Shown here one piece after another: positions 33,709 through 42,719 of a stretch of DNA of 64,000 nt. Each line of letters begins with the position of its first letter. Position 1 is the first letter of the stretch. Made by a program: the position numbers and the translations under genes. The DNA comes from Janthinobacterium sp. BJB426 (GTDB lineage Bacteria > Pseudomonadota > Gammaproteobacteria > Burkholderiales > Burkholderiaceae_D), in assembly GCF_002735705.1 (NCBI RefSeq), contig NZ_PDZL01000022.1, forward strand, positions 1 through 64,000, read 5' to 3'. Under the pieces are notes generated by a model. That model made no database searches and was not told the origin of the DNA. It saw nothing but the letters and a program-made list of their open reading frames with translations.

Positions 33709-34941
33709 TTAATACTCCTCTCTATTTTCCCGGATGATTTCTCGCACCTCTTTGATATGTTGCCACGAATGCAGGGCCGCTCGCTTTGCGGCCTGCTTGC
33801 TGTTGTAAACATGGTCCAGCGTCTTGAGCGTGCCAGCGGCGCCAGCCTGTTCCTGCCCCGCCTTTTTCTTCTTCGCCGCCACATCCTTCCACTTGGCCAC
33901 GACGCCCGTGATGCCTTCGTCCGGGTCTTTCTCGTCCTCGCGTTCTGCCTCGACAGCTTCCGTCTTCGTTTCAAACTCCACGCGCGTGGTAAAGCCGTTG
34001 CCGCCCAGGCTGTGCGTGACCTTGACCGATAGCCATTCGGTGGCGTCGATCTCGGGCTTGAAGCCTTGCACGGTCACGGGCGATTGCGGGAACACGGCCG
34101 GGTTGCCCAGGGCCAGGCTCATTTCGAAGGTGGCCAGGCCGCGCAGGATGCGCTGCCATTCGGCTACGGCCGCCGCGCGCGCGTCGGTTTCATTGGCGAA
34201 GGTGGTGCGCAGGCGCTTGCTGTTGCCCGGCACGCCGGCCACGACGCTGCGGCGGCGCGCATAGCGCTCGTCATGCCAGAAGGCGCGCACGCCTGTGTAG
34301 GCGTCGCTTTCGGCACTGTGGTAGCGGTGGCTGTCGCCCAGGGCGCGCGTGATGGGGGTGACGGGTAGCGCCTTGCCGCTGGCGGTGCGGCTCTGGTTGA
34401 TGGGGATGAAGAGTAAGGTGTCGTTCTTGACGGTGGCCACCGCGTCGTATTTCCTGCCCAGCCGGCGCAGGAAGGCCGCATCGCTCTCGTGGGTCTGGTC
34501 GATGTGCTCGACGGCGGTGTCGCGCAGGCGCGCCGACACGCCCGACGCCAGCTCGTTGCGAAAGGCGATCGCCTCGATGATGGCGCCCAGGGTGGTCTTG
34601 TGAAAGCTGTGTTCCTGCTGCTGTTTAAACGTGTCGATCAGGTTGGCTGACCTGGCGCGCAGGGTGATGGTGTCGGGCGCGCCGCTGTGCTCCACCTCGT
34701 CGACGGTGAACTTGCCCATGTCCACCAGGCCGGACGATTGCCAGCCCAGCGCCAGGGCGATCTGCGCGCCGCGCGGCGGCATGGCCAGCTTGCCGTCGCT
34801 GTCATCGAGCGAAATGTCGAGCTGGTCGCTCTCGTCGCCACGGCACAGGGTCAACGTCAAATTGATCAGCCGCGGCGACACGATAGCCGTCAAATCCTTG
34901 TCCTCGATGCTGACCTTGAAGGCGGGGATATGCTCGCTCAT
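33709..34941 (-). CDS. D: Late control protein gpD (tail)
   Basis: From ATG 34941 the 410-residue product matches P2 gpD, which forms the hub between tail tube and baseplate. Typical segments are KVSIEDKDLTAIVSPRLI near the start, LGWQSSGLVDMGKFTVDEVE and LRRLGRKYDAVATV. The C-terminal quarter is charged (KKKKAGQEQAGAAG) and longer than in P2. The ATG overlaps the end of U by 4 bases. It is the last gene of the tail operon, and the HNH-like cargo gene follows in the same direction, where read-through may express it. Confidence 0.93.
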   Translation of the reverse strand: MSEHIPAFKVSIEDKDLTAIVSPRLINLTLTLCRGDESDQLDISLDDSDGKLAMPPRGAQIALALGWQSSGLVDMGKFTVDEVEHSGAPDTITLRARSANLIDTFKQQQEHSFHKTTLGAIIEAIAFRNELASGVSARLRDTAVEHIDQTHESDAAFLRRLGRKYDAVATVKNDTLLFIPINQSRTASGKALPVTPITRALGDSHRYHSAESDAYTGVRAFWHDERYARRRSVVAGVPGNSKRLRTTFANETDARAAAVAEWQRILRGLATFEMSLALGNPAVFPQSPVTVQGFKPEIDATEWLSVKVTHSLGGNGFTTRVEFETKTEAVEAEREDEKDPDEGITGVVAKWKDVAAKKKKAGQEQAGAAGTLKTLDHVYNSKQAAKRAALHSWQHIKEVREIIRENREEY

Positions 34942-35546
34942 TTGAACTTGTCCGCCGCGCTGCCGATGGCGCCGCTGATGCTGCCGCCGATCTTGTCTTT
35001 TATTTCGCTGACCACCCCGCCGTATTTCGAGGTGATGCCGCCGACCACATTGCCCACCACGGTGCCGACGGCATTCTTGGCTGCACCTGCAATGCTGCTG
35101 GTCATGCCATCGATGCTGAGCATGTTTTTCAGGTCGCCGATGTCGCCCAGGCCCACCATGGCCAGCACGCCGTCGTCGTCGCGCTTGAGCGCAATCGAGA
35201 ACTCGACGCGGCGCGCACCGCCGCTGCCGCCCAGAATGCTGCGCCCCTCCGTCATGCTGGTGATGCGGTAGGAGCCGAGAATGCGGCCCGTGCCCTGGAT
35301 CAGAATCCACGATTTACCGGTATCGGCCATCATGCGCAGCGCATCGAGCGAGTACAGGGAGCCGGTCAGTTCCGGCGCCACCCAGCCCGACAGGGTGATG
35401 GTGTCGTCGCCGGGCCCCACGTACTGGTGCGCGTCGCGCAGGCCCACGCGGGCCGTGCTGGCGTGCTTCCATTCCGTTTGTCGCTGCAGCTCGTGATAGG
35501 CCAGGGTGGGCAGGCTGAACACGAACATTCCTAAAATCATCATCAT
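34938..35546 (-). CDS. U: Tail protein gpU
   Basis: The 202-residue protein matches the P2 gpU family: MFVFSLPTLAYHELQRQTEW at the start, DTITLSGWVAPELTGS and SYRITSMTEGRS. gpU helps complete the tail. The C-terminal 60 residues are Gly/Ala/Val-rich (VGTVVGNVVGGITSKYGGVV) and look like an added hydrophobic or amphipathic tail longer than in P2. Several ATG codons at the start leave its exact N-terminus open by a few residues. Confidence 0.92.
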   Translation of the reverse strand: MMMILGMFVFSLPTLAYHELQRQTEWKHASTARVGLRDAHQYVGPGDDTITLSGWVAPELTGSLYSLDALRMMADTGKSWILIQGTGRILGSYRITSMTEGRSILGGSGGARRVEFSIALKRDDDGVLAMVGLGDIGDLKNMLSIDGMTSSIAGAAKNAVGTVVGNVVGGITSKYGGVVSEIKDKIGGSISGAIGSAADKFK

Positions 35547-35560
35547 GGTGTGGTTCTTTC

Positions 35561-38431
35561 TTAATCGTGGTCGCGCAGGGACGAGCGGATGCGTGCCGCC
35601 TTTTCGCGGTCGCGCTGTTCTAACGCCACGCTTACCGCGCGCGCGATGGCCTGCGGATCGGTGCCGGCCTGCACGTGGAAGGTGATTTCAATCTTGTCGC
35701 CCTGAATCGTCATGCCGGCGCCGAACCCGCCTTGTGACAGTGACGCGCGCGTGTCGAAGGCGCTGGCGGGTAACGCCGTGGCCGTGCCGATGGCGATGCC
35801 GGCGCCCAACTGCGTCAGGCGCTGGGCCAGGCCCGATACCTTGGCAATCGGTGCGCCCTCGCTGCGGTTCAAGCCCACGGCCAGGCCTTGCATGGTGTAG
35901 TCGCCGAGCTGGGCAAACACGCGGCTGGGGCTGTGGATGCCCAGCTTTTCCTTGAACCAGGCAATAGTGCTGGAACCGGCATTGCTGATGGCGTCCTTGA
36001 CGGCGCCCATGGAACCCGTGATGCCGTTGACCAGGCCGCGCAGGATGTTGGCGCCGAACTCCGTGAACTGGGCCGGCAGCTTGATGCCGAACCAGCTCAT
36101 GACGCCCGCGAATGCCTGATAAAACACGCCGACCGGTGACCAGTTGATAATCAGGGCAGTGATACCGGCCATGCCGCCGCTGAAGGTGGTTCTCAGCTGC
36201 GACCACAGGCTGGCAATGAAGCCTGTCAACGGCGCCAGTCCCTCGACAATGCTGTGCCGGATAGTGGCGGCAAAGTCGGTGAACTTGGCCGGCAGCGCGA
36301 TGCCGAACCAGCCCAGCACGCCCGCGAAGGCACGATAGAAGAGGCCCAGCGGCGACCAGTTGGCGATCAGGCTATTGATGCCGGTAAAGCCGCCGGAAAA
36401 CGCCGTCTTGACGTCCGACCACAGGCCGCCAAAGAATGCCGTGATCGGCTCCCAGTATTTGTAGATCAGGAAGGCGGCGCCGGCGATGACCGTGACGGCG
36501 ATGCCAATCGGGTTCATCAGAAGAGCGCGGCCCAGCCATAGTACGGCCCGGCCTGCCCACATGAAGGCGCGGCCCAGGTTGCGTAAGATGGGCGTGAGCA
36601 CGCCGCCCGTCACGCCCATCTTTGCGAACATGACGTGCAGCATGGCATACGGGCCGATCACGGCGGCGATGCCCAGCATCAGGGGGCCGAGCACCAGCAG
36701 CAGGCCGGCCAGCACGGCAAAAGCTGTAATCATGACCTTGGCCACGGTCGGGTTGCGCTCCATGAAGCCATTCAGGCGCTGCACGGCGCTGATGGCCAGT
36801 TCCAGCCCCTGCGCGTACAGCGGCAGGATTTTTTCGCCCATGGTGAGTTTCAAGTTGGCCAGCTTGGACTGCGCCTCCAGTTCCTTGCCGGCGGCCGAGT
36901 CGCGCCCCAGTTTTTCCAGCTTGCCGATATCGGCGGCGCCACGGTTGAGCTTTTCATTCTTGTGGATCTGCACGCGCTGCAAATACATCTGCGAGTACAG
37001 GTTCGACGCCGTGCGGTTGGAAAAGATGCTGCCGATGGCGTCGAGCACCTGTTTCTTTTCCGTGATGCCCTTCTTGGCCAGTTGCGGCAACAGCACCTTT
37101 TCCAGCCATTCGAACTGGTTTTCGCGGAACAGTTCGGCGCCCAGCAGCGCACCGGGATCGAGGAATGAGACTTGCCCCGCCTTGTCGTGCTTGACCTTGC
37201 TCTTGTCGCCGATCAGGCCGAACTCTTCCAGTTTTCGGGCTGAACGCTTGGTGGTGCGGCCCTGGTACAAGTTCTGGTAGGCGCTCATCAGGGACGTGCC
37301 GACGCGGTTGCCGCTCATTTCCTGCACCAGCGGTTCCATCTGGTAGTAAAAGGCGTCATCTTTCAAACCCTTGGCCGCGATGCCGCCCGTCTTGATCATG
37401 TTCAGCCACTCATTCGGGCCGACGCGCCCGCCTGTGGCGGTGATGACTTGCTGCACGATATTGGCCTGGGCTTCAAACTTTTCCTTGCTCTCCAGACCGC
37501 CGCGCAGCTCGATCACCTTGAGCATGTCCATGAACTTGCGTTCGTTGTCGGCGCCTTCGGCCTCGCCAAAGAAGGCGTGATTGGCAAACTTCATCTTGGC
37601 CAGGGTAGGGGCGACCATTTCCGCGTGGTGGACGTCGGCAAAGGCGCTCATGCCGTCGCGCATGAGCTGCAGGTTGTCGAGCTGACTGGTGCCGTAGGTC
37701 TTCATGTTGCGCGCAAAGGCAACGGCCTCGGCTGACACTTTGTCGCCCAGGCCCAGGGCGTTGACGCGGCCCACTTCCGTTTGATAGTGCTTGGCCTCGT
37801 TCAGTCCCTTGACGACGGGCGCGCCGATGATGGCGCCCGTGGCGGTCGCCCCAGCGCCGGCCATGGCCATGTTGCCCGCCTTGTTGCGCAGCTTGTCGGC
37901 ATGCTGGGTGGCGTTGGTGACGCGTTGCTGCTTGGCGGTTGACGCGGCCAGGCGCTTTTGTTGCGACGCCAGCTCAACGTTGGTCAACTGGATACTGTTC
38001 TTAAGCCACTCCTGGGCTTTGCCCAGTTGGCGCGTGTCAATGCCGGCTTCCTTGAGGCTGGTACGCAGGACGCGGAATTGCTGGCTCTGTTCTCGGCCTT
38101 TCAGTGTCAAGTCCTGCGTGACCTTCGTCGCCGCCTTCAAATCACGCGTCATGGCGCGTGTAGGAGACTCGGTCTGTTTTATGCTTGCGGCCAGCTCTTT
38201 TACTTTTTTTTGAGCTTCTTTCAGCTCAACCCCCGTTGTTCGAATACCGCTATGTAGTTCGCGGAATTTCCCAAGGTTCCTTTGCTGCGTGTTCAGGTCG
38301 CGCAAGCGGTCGCTGGTGGCCTTCAAGGCCTTGGCCGTGTCGCTGGAACCTCCCATGATTTTTTTCAGCGGGCCGGTGATCTTGTCCAGCGCTGCAAACA
38401 CTACCTGTAACCTCAAATCCCGACCAGCCAT
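35561..38431 (-). CDS. T: Tail tape-measure protein gpT
   Basis: At 956 residues this is the longest phage gene and sets tail length. The N-terminal 230 residues are predicted coiled coil, the centre has hydrophobic segments (AKVMITAFAVLAGLLLVLGP and IGIAVTVIAGAAFLIYKYW), and repeated units around FSGGFTGINSLIANWSPLGL and FSGGMAGITALIINWSPVGV form a duplicated block at about residues 675-800. Its ATG begins directly after the stop of the frameshifted E' reading. Length, place and repeats agree with P2-like gpT. Confidence 0.95.
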   Translation of the reverse strand: MAGRDLRLQVVFAALDKITGPLKKIMGGSSDTAKALKATSDRLRDLNTQQRNLGKFRELHSGIRTTGVELKEAQKKVKELAASIKQTESPTRAMTRDLKAATKVTQDLTLKGREQSQQFRVLRTSLKEAGIDTRQLGKAQEWLKNSIQLTNVELASQQKRLAASTAKQQRVTNATQHADKLRNKAGNMAMAGAGATATGAIIGAPVVKGLNEAKHYQTEVGRVNALGLGDKVSAEAVAFARNMKTYGTSQLDNLQLMRDGMSAFADVHHAEMVAPTLAKMKFANHAFFGEAEGADNERKFMDMLKVIELRGGLESKEKFEAQANIVQQVITATGGRVGPNEWLNMIKTGGIAAKGLKDDAFYYQMEPLVQEMSGNRVGTSLMSAYQNLYQGRTTKRSARKLEEFGLIGDKSKVKHDKAGQVSFLDPGALLGAELFRENQFEWLEKVLLPQLAKKGITEKKQVLDAIGSIFSNRTASNLYSQMYLQRVQIHKNEKLNRGAADIGKLEKLGRDSAAGKELEAQSKLANLKLTMGEKILPLYAQGLELAISAVQRLNGFMERNPTVAKVMITAFAVLAGLLLVLGPLMLGIAAVIGPYAMLHVMFAKMGVTGGVLTPILRNLGRAFMWAGRAVLWLGRALLMNPIGIAVTVIAGAAFLIYKYWEPITAFFGGLWSDVKTAFSGGFTGINSLIANWSPLGLFYRAFAGVLGWFGIALPAKFTDFAATIRHSIVEGLAPLTGFIASLWSQLRTTFSGGMAGITALIINWSPVGVFYQAFAGVMSWFGIKLPAQFTEFGANILRGLVNGITGSMGAVKDAISNAGSSTIAWFKEKLGIHSPSRVFAQLGDYTMQGLAVGLNRSEGAPIAKVSGLAQRLTQLGAGIAIGTATALPASAFDTRASLSQGGFGAGMTIQGDKIEITFHVQAGTDPQAIARAVSVALEQRDREKAARIRSSLRDHD

Positions 38432-38602
38432 CTATTCCGCTCCGCTTCGCTGCCGGGCGCGTTCGCGCCAGGCCATCAGTTCATCAATCGTAAAGCCGTC
38501 CATTGCTGCCGGCGTCCAGTGGAAGACGCCGGCGATGTCGGCCATGGCATCTTCTACTTCGCCGGGGATACCGAAAGGCGATCTGCTTTGCTCGCCAAAA
38601 AA
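38432..38602 (-). CDS. gpE' extension, reached by -1 frameshift from E
   Basis: After a -1 slip at the T TTT TTG heptamer (38596-38602) the reading continues GEQSRSPFGIPGEVEDAMAD, then IAGVFHWTPAAMDGFTIDEL and stops at 38432. This is the GpE-type segment in phages where E+E' is one protein. A short independent frame from ATG 38545 encodes the same end, so either route is possible. In P2 the fused product is needed for tail assembly and acts as tape-measure chaperone. Confidence 0.85.
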   Translation of the reverse strand, partial: FFGEQSRSPFGIPGEVEDAMADIAGVFHWTPAAMDGFTIDELMAWRERARQRSGAE

Positions 38603-38862
38603 CCGGCGACCTCGGCGCCCACGGCCAGCAGGTCGGCCGGGTCCATGTTGGCGATGTCGTGCGAGGTCAAGGTCGGTTCGGTGATGCGCGGCAGCACGAT
38701 CTGCAGGGCCGACACGTTCAGGTTGGCCAGCTCGATCAGGGAAATGCCGCGCAGCGCGCCCGCCTTGGGCTTGCGCACGGTCAGCGAGGTGATGAAGGTG
38801 TCGCCGCGCTTGATCGGCTCGTCCAGTTCGATGACGGCTTGATTGTTGTTTTCGGTGTTCAT
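38554..38862 (-). CDS. E: Tail assembly protein gpE
   Basis: The 102-residue protein matches the phage tail assembly gpE family: IELDEPIKRGDTFITSLTVR, KAGALRGISL and MDPADLLAVGAEVAGF. It is the tape-measure chaperone, made before T and also as a longer frameshifted form. The stop lies 16 codons beyond the slippery heptamer. A GGACAACACC ribosome site precedes ATG. Confidence 0.92.
   Translation of the reverse strand: MNTENNNQAVIELDEPIKRGDTFITSLTVRKPKAGALRGISLIELANLNVSALQIVLPRITEPTLTSHDIANMDPADLLAVGAEVAGFLASKADRLSVSPAK
38596..38602 (-). other. Programmed -1 frameshift site T TTT TTG
   Basis: On the minus strand codons GGT TTT TTG near the end of E give the exact X XXY YYZ heptamer T TTT TTG, the same as in P2 gene E. 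The -1 frame runs into the conserved E' sequence and ends right before the T start codon. Confidence 0.85.
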
Positions 38863-38901
38863 GGTGTTGTCCTTGTGTGTGGGTAGTGAATAAAAAAGGG
38901 A

Positions 38902-39411
38902 TTACAGACCGCTGGCCTTGCGGATGGCGGCATTCGTGTCGACGCCGCCGATGTTCTCGATGCCGCTCATGAAGTCCAGTTCGATGACCGTGGCGCCGTC
39001 GATCATCAGCTTGTAATAGCTGCAGGCCATGGTGTATTTGTGCGTGGTGTCGTCGCCCATCTTGGCGCCGCCCATGTCGATTTCCTTGTAGCGGCCGCGC
39101 ACGACAACCTCGACGGCAGCGACGTTGCCATCTTCGTCGTTCTGGTACGCGCCGGCGAAGCGCAGCATCACGGCACCGTGCGCATGCGCGCCGTATTGCT
39201 TCAAGGCTTCGGCGATCAGGCCGCCGCTGGTCCATTCCAGCGACAGTGCCTCGTTGCCGAAGTCGACGGACACGGGGCCGCTCATGCCGCCGGCGCGGTA
39301 ATCTTCCATCTTGCGGCTCAGCTTGGGCAAGGTGATTTCGGGCACCATGCCCATGAACAGCACGCCGTTTTGAAATACGTTGAATTGCTTGAGTTTGTGG
39401 GGCATGCCCAT
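38902..39411 (-). CDS. FII: Major tail tube protein gpFII
   Basis: The 169-residue protein matches the P2 FII family: MPHKLKQFNVFQNGVLFMGM, VPEITLPKLSRKMEDYRAGG and MSGPVSVDFG. It forms the inner tube of the contractile tail through which DNA passes. Length equals the family norm (about 170). It follows the sheath gene by 50 bases and precedes E by 39. Confidence 0.95.
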   Translation of the reverse strand: MGMPHKLKQFNVFQNGVLFMGMVPEITLPKLSRKMEDYRAGGMSGPVSVDFGNEALSLEWTSGGLIAEALKQYGAHAHGAVMLRFAGAYQNDEDGNVAAVEVVVRGRYKEIDMGGAKMGDDTTHKYTMACSYYKLMIDGATVIELDFMSGIENIGGVDTNAAIRKASGL

Positions 39412-39461
39412 AGCGTTCTCCAGTGGTCAGTTGCGCCCGCGCACGGCGGGCACGGGGTCGG

Positions 39462-40637
39462 TTAAGCGGCGATGCGTGAGGCGAAGTCGGCCAGATAGCG
39501 GTCGGTAATGCGTTGCTGGAAGCGCAGGTTTTCCAGCGGCGGCACGGGCGTGTAGTCGTAATCGATGGCCAGCTTGCCGTCTTTCAGCGCCGTCTTGTCG
39601 TTGTACTGCTCGTCATACCAGGCGTGGCCGTCGATGATGTAGCCCTGCAATTTCAGGTCGCGGAATTTGGCGTTGATGCTTTCCAGCAGGTCGCGGACCA
39701 GGGACGGGTGCAAGGGCACGTCGACATAGGCGAAGTGCGCCTCGGCGATGGTATCGGCCAGCACCTGGGCCGTGCGCGTGTAGCTTTCGAAATAGAAGAA
39801 GCCGCCCGGTTCCTCGCAGGTGCGCGAACCCCAGAAACGGTAACCGCCCATGTTAATCAGGGTGGTCACTTCCTTGGCGTTGAGCACGCCGGCATCGGTG
39901 GCCGGGTCTTGCAGGTCGAAAAATACATCCTTGGTGATGCCGGTCGGGCCGTTGACGACCACATTCGACAAAGTCTTGTGCCAGCCCGTTTCCTCGTCGA
40001 TCTTGGCGCGCAGGCCCATGGCGTAAGCTACGGCGGAAATGCTGGCCTCTTCGTCGGTGGCGGTATTCCAGTTCACGAAGTCGGGCCAGATCATCATCAC
40101 TTCCCGCTGGCCGAACTGGCCGCGATAGGTGGTGGCCGCCGGGACGGTGGCGCAGCCATAAGCGGACGCATACACGAAGCCGCGCAGGCGCTGTGCCACG
40201 CTGGCCAGGGCATTGGTGACGGCCTGGGTATCCAGTCCCGGCGCGCCCAGGATGCGCGGCTTCACGCCCAGCTTGCTTTGCGCGGCCAGCAGCGCCTGGG
40301 CACCCAGGTACTTGCCGTCCGGCGACACGCCGCCCACGGCATTGGTGGTGGTTTCCGCTTCTGTCTCACCCTCGGCCACGCGCACCACGACCGTCAGCGG
40401 TTTTGTCTGCGCCGCAATCGCCTCCAGCGCGCGGTACAAGGTGCCGGTCTTGCCGGCCTTGCCCATGGCGGCCAGCACGTTGGTAACGAGCACAGGTGTG
40501 TCGAGCGGGAAGGCGGCCGGGTCGGCATCGTCGGCCGTGGCGATCAGGCCCAGCACGGCGGTGGACACGGTGCGGATAGGGCGCGAACCCTCGTTGATTT
40601 CAATGACGCGCACGCCATGGTGGTAGTCGGTGGGCAT
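39462..40637 (-). CDS. FI: Tail sheath protein gpFI
   Basis: From ATG 40637 the 391-residue product matches the contractile sheath: YHHGVRVIEINEGSRPIRTV, LVTNVLAAMGKAGKTGTL and RFWGSRTCEEPGGFFYFESY. The family is 385-396 residues, so it is full length. Upstream in-frame start codons belong to the preceding tail gene's region. It contracts to drive the tube through the envelope. Confidence 0.95.
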   Translation of the reverse strand: MPTDYHHGVRVIEINEGSRPIRTVSTAVLGLIATADDADPAAFPLDTPVLVTNVLAAMGKAGKTGTLYRALEAIAAQTKPLTVVVRVAEGETEAETTTNAVGGVSPDGKYLGAQALLAAQSKLGVKPRILGAPGLDTQAVTNALASVAQRLRGFVYASAYGCATVPAATTYRGQFGQREVMMIWPDFVNWNTATDEEASISAVAYAMGLRAKIDEETGWHKTLSNVVVNGPTGITKDVFFDLQDPATDAGVLNAKEVTTLINMGGYRFWGSRTCEEPGGFFYFESYTRTAQVLADTIAEAHFAYVDVPLHPSLVRDLLESINAKFRDLKLQGYIIDGHAWYDEQYNDKTALKDGKLAIDYDYTPVPPLENLRFQQRITDRYLADFASRIAA

Positions 40638-40674
40638 TGCTGGCTCTCCTGGTAGGTAGTGAATGTCGGGGGTG

Positions 40675-41157
40675 TTACTGGGTGTTGCCTGCATCATCGA
40701 AGGCGCGCCGGGCCTCTTGCGGCAAGGCGTCGGCGATGCGCTGGAATTCGGCGCTGACGGCCGCTTGCAGGGCGTCCATATCCTGCGCGGCGACGACTGT
40801 CGGGCAGATGGTGATGTCGAGCAGGCAGGTGCGCGCCGTGGCGATGGCTTGCGCGGTTGCCGCATCGCCGCTGGCCATGGCAGCAAAGCCGATACCGGCT
40901 AGGCGGTTGAGGATGCCGTCACGGCGCGCGCGAACGGTATTGAGGTAGACGGCGCACACCTGGCCATAGGGAATGGCAGGGGCCGGCGTGATGCGCAGCG
41001 CCCCTTTGACAAACTTGAACGATCCGCCGGATGCGCGGGCGGTATGGGCGGCCAGGTGGTCCGCCTCGGATACCTCAAACACATCGGACGGGATGTCCTG
41101 GTACTCGATGTTGACGGGGTAAAAAAAACCTGTGCTCGGGGAATATCTGACGGGCAT
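40675..41157 (-). CDS. Tail fibre assembly-type protein
   Basis: The 160-residue protein starts MPVRYSPSTGFFYPVNIEYQ and continues with IPSDVFEVSEADHLAAH. This N-terminus (a short segment naming a fibre tip, then a hydrophilic helix region) resembles tail fibre assembly proteins such as P2 gpG. It lies 3 bases after the fibre gene. Such chaperones are specific to their fibre and vary quickly. Confidence 0.72.
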   Translation of the reverse strand: MPVRYSPSTGFFYPVNIEYQDIPSDVFEVSEADHLAAHTARASGGSFKFVKGALRITPAPAIPYGQVCAVYLNTVRARRDGILNRLAGIGFAAMASGDAATAQAIATARTCLLDITICPTVVAAQDMDALQAAVSAEFQRIADALPQEARRAFDDAGNTQ

Positions 41158-41159
41158 GA

Positions 41160-42719
41160 TTAGTTTCCAATCGCAAAATAGGAGGGGGTGATGCCGGCCG
41201 AAAGCGCATTCCCGTTGTAGGTGTACAGGCGGAAGCCCGTTTTTGTCCTCATACCGGCGTTGATATTGCTGGGCAGACTGGACCCGCTTCCACCTTGCCC
41301 TTCATATCCAGTGAAGACGTGAAAACACGCGTTTGGAAACGGAATCGGAAAGATCACGTCGACATAGCCAGATTCCGGTGTCTGCGCTCCGCCGCCCCAT
41401 TGCAGGATCATGCCGCCGGGTTGTTTCTGGTAGCCACTCGAAGACAACATTGCCGCAAAGTCGGCATTGCGCCACAGCTCGGCGGTCGATTCGATGACTT
41501 GCCAGACTTTTGGCCCGGTCGCCATGAGGGTCAGGAATTGCCCAGGCTTGATCGTGATGCTCGGCACACTGCCGACATCAAATCCAATGGTCACGCCTGG
41601 CGCGGCAAGAATGGTGCCGCTATTGAACAGCCCGAAGAACTTGACGCACTTGCCGGAATTGTTGGGAATGCCAAGCGATACCGGGTCGGGAATGGTGATG
41701 GCCTTGCCCGCAGTCGGGAAGTACAGGGCGCAGCCCATGTCTTCGGCGGTGAGTGAACGGCTTTCAGTGACGTCGGCATAGCGCACCATGTTTCCTTGCG
41801 CGCGCTGCACAAAGTCGGCATTGACCAGCTTGCTCGACGCGTCGAACTTCGGCAGTGTCGCCACTTCCTTCATGCTGTATTGCGGATGCGGATCTGCCGC
41901 CGCTGCGTGCTTGGCCAACTGCTGATCGCCATAGGTGCGTGTGCTGGTGTCCTGCTGATCGACGTAGGTGACTTTTGCCAGGAGCGGGTGCGGGTCGGCC
42001 GCCGCCTGGTGCTTGGCCAGTTGCTGATCGCCATAGGTGCGTGTACTGGTGTCCTGTTGATCGACGTAGGTGACCTTCGCCAGCAGTGGGTGCGGGTCAG
42101 CGGCGGCCTGGTGCTTGGCCAGTTGCTGATCGCCATAGGCGCGTGCGCTGGTGTCTTGCTGATCGACATAGGCGACCTTGGCCAGCAGCGGGTGCGGGTC
42201 AAGAGCCGCCAGGTGCTTGGCCAGTTGCGCATCGCTGTAGGCACGCACGGTAATGTCCTGGTCATCGACATACTTGCGCGTGGCCAGAACGATGGACGGG
42301 TCGATTTTCAGCTCGATAGCGGCCGTGCTGGCGACGATCAGCACGATGCGCACCACCTGCATGCGGCCGCTACCTTCCGCCATCAGTGGCTTGTAGCTGG
42401 GCGGGCAGTTGGCCACGGCGCACAGATCGCCAGCCTCGTCATAAATGCCGAGTTCGCGCATCCACCAGCCGCCCACGTTCTCTGGCAAGACTTGCTCGGC
42501 AATGATCTGGCTGGTGTTGTCCGGGTCTTTGTCCAACTTGTTCAGGTCGGCGCGGTGCACCTCGCGCACAAGCGCCCTTTGTCCTCGGTCGGGAACCGGT
42601 AAGGTGCCGTTACCGTCACCTACGCCCATTTTTTTGAGTTTCAGGGTTTGGCCCAGGGCGATGGCATTGGCCAGCTTGGCCTCTCCCACCTGCGTCAGAA
42701 TTGCGAAATATGTGCTCAT
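41160..42719 (-). CDS. H: Tail fibre protein gpH
   Basis: From ATG 42719 the product has 519 residues. The N-terminal 160 residues match the P2 gpH baseplate-binding part (TYFAILTQVGEAKLANAIAL, WWMRELGIYDEAGDLCAV). The middle carries four copies of a 34-residue unit (LAKHQAAADPHPLLAKVTYV). The C-terminal domain has WRNADFAAMLSSSGYQKQPG and GGMILQWGGG, a common start of fibre tip domains that bind host receptors. The stop codon is 3 bases from the assembly gene. The N-terminus overlaps the end of I by 4 bases. Confidence 0.93.
   Translation of the reverse strand: MSTYFAILTQVGEAKLANAIALGQTLKLKKMGVGDGNGTLPVPDRGQRALVREVHRADLNKLDKDPDNTSQIIAEQVLPENVGGWWMRELGIYDEAGDLCAVANCPPSYKPLMAEGSGRMQVVRIVLIVASTAAIELKIDPSIVLATRKYVDDQDITVRAYSDAQLAKHLAALDPHPLLAKVAYVDQQDTSARAYGDQQLAKHQAAADPHPLLAKVTYVDQQDTSTRTYGDQQLAKHQAAADPHPLLAKVTYVDQQDTSTRTYGDQQLAKHAAAADPHPQYSMKEVATLPKFDASSKLVNADFVQRAQGNMVRYADVTESRSLTAEDMGCALYFPTAGKAITIPDPVSLGIPNNSGKCVKFFGLFNSGTILAAPGVTIGFDVGSVPSITIKPGQFLTLMATGPKVWQVIESTAELWRNADFAAMLSSSGYQKQPGGMILQWGGGAQTPESGYVDVIFPIPFPNACFHVFTGYEGQGGSGSSLPSNINAGMRTKTGFRLYTYNGNALSAGITPSYFAIGN
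41880..42272 (-). repeat. Tandem 102-bp repeats within the tail fibre gene
   Basis: Four direct units of 102 bp encode the 34-residue segment beginning YVDQQDTS and ending DPHPLLAKV. The two middle copies are almost identical, the first is more divergent and the last is cut after DPHPQYS. Such units likely form a triple-helical shaft and can change in number by recombination. Confidence 0.88.

Noticed and set aside
33558..33974. Basic 138-residue frame at the end of gene D
   Set aside because: Arg/Lys-rich shadow within D and the following AT-rich gap; no ribosome site or motif.
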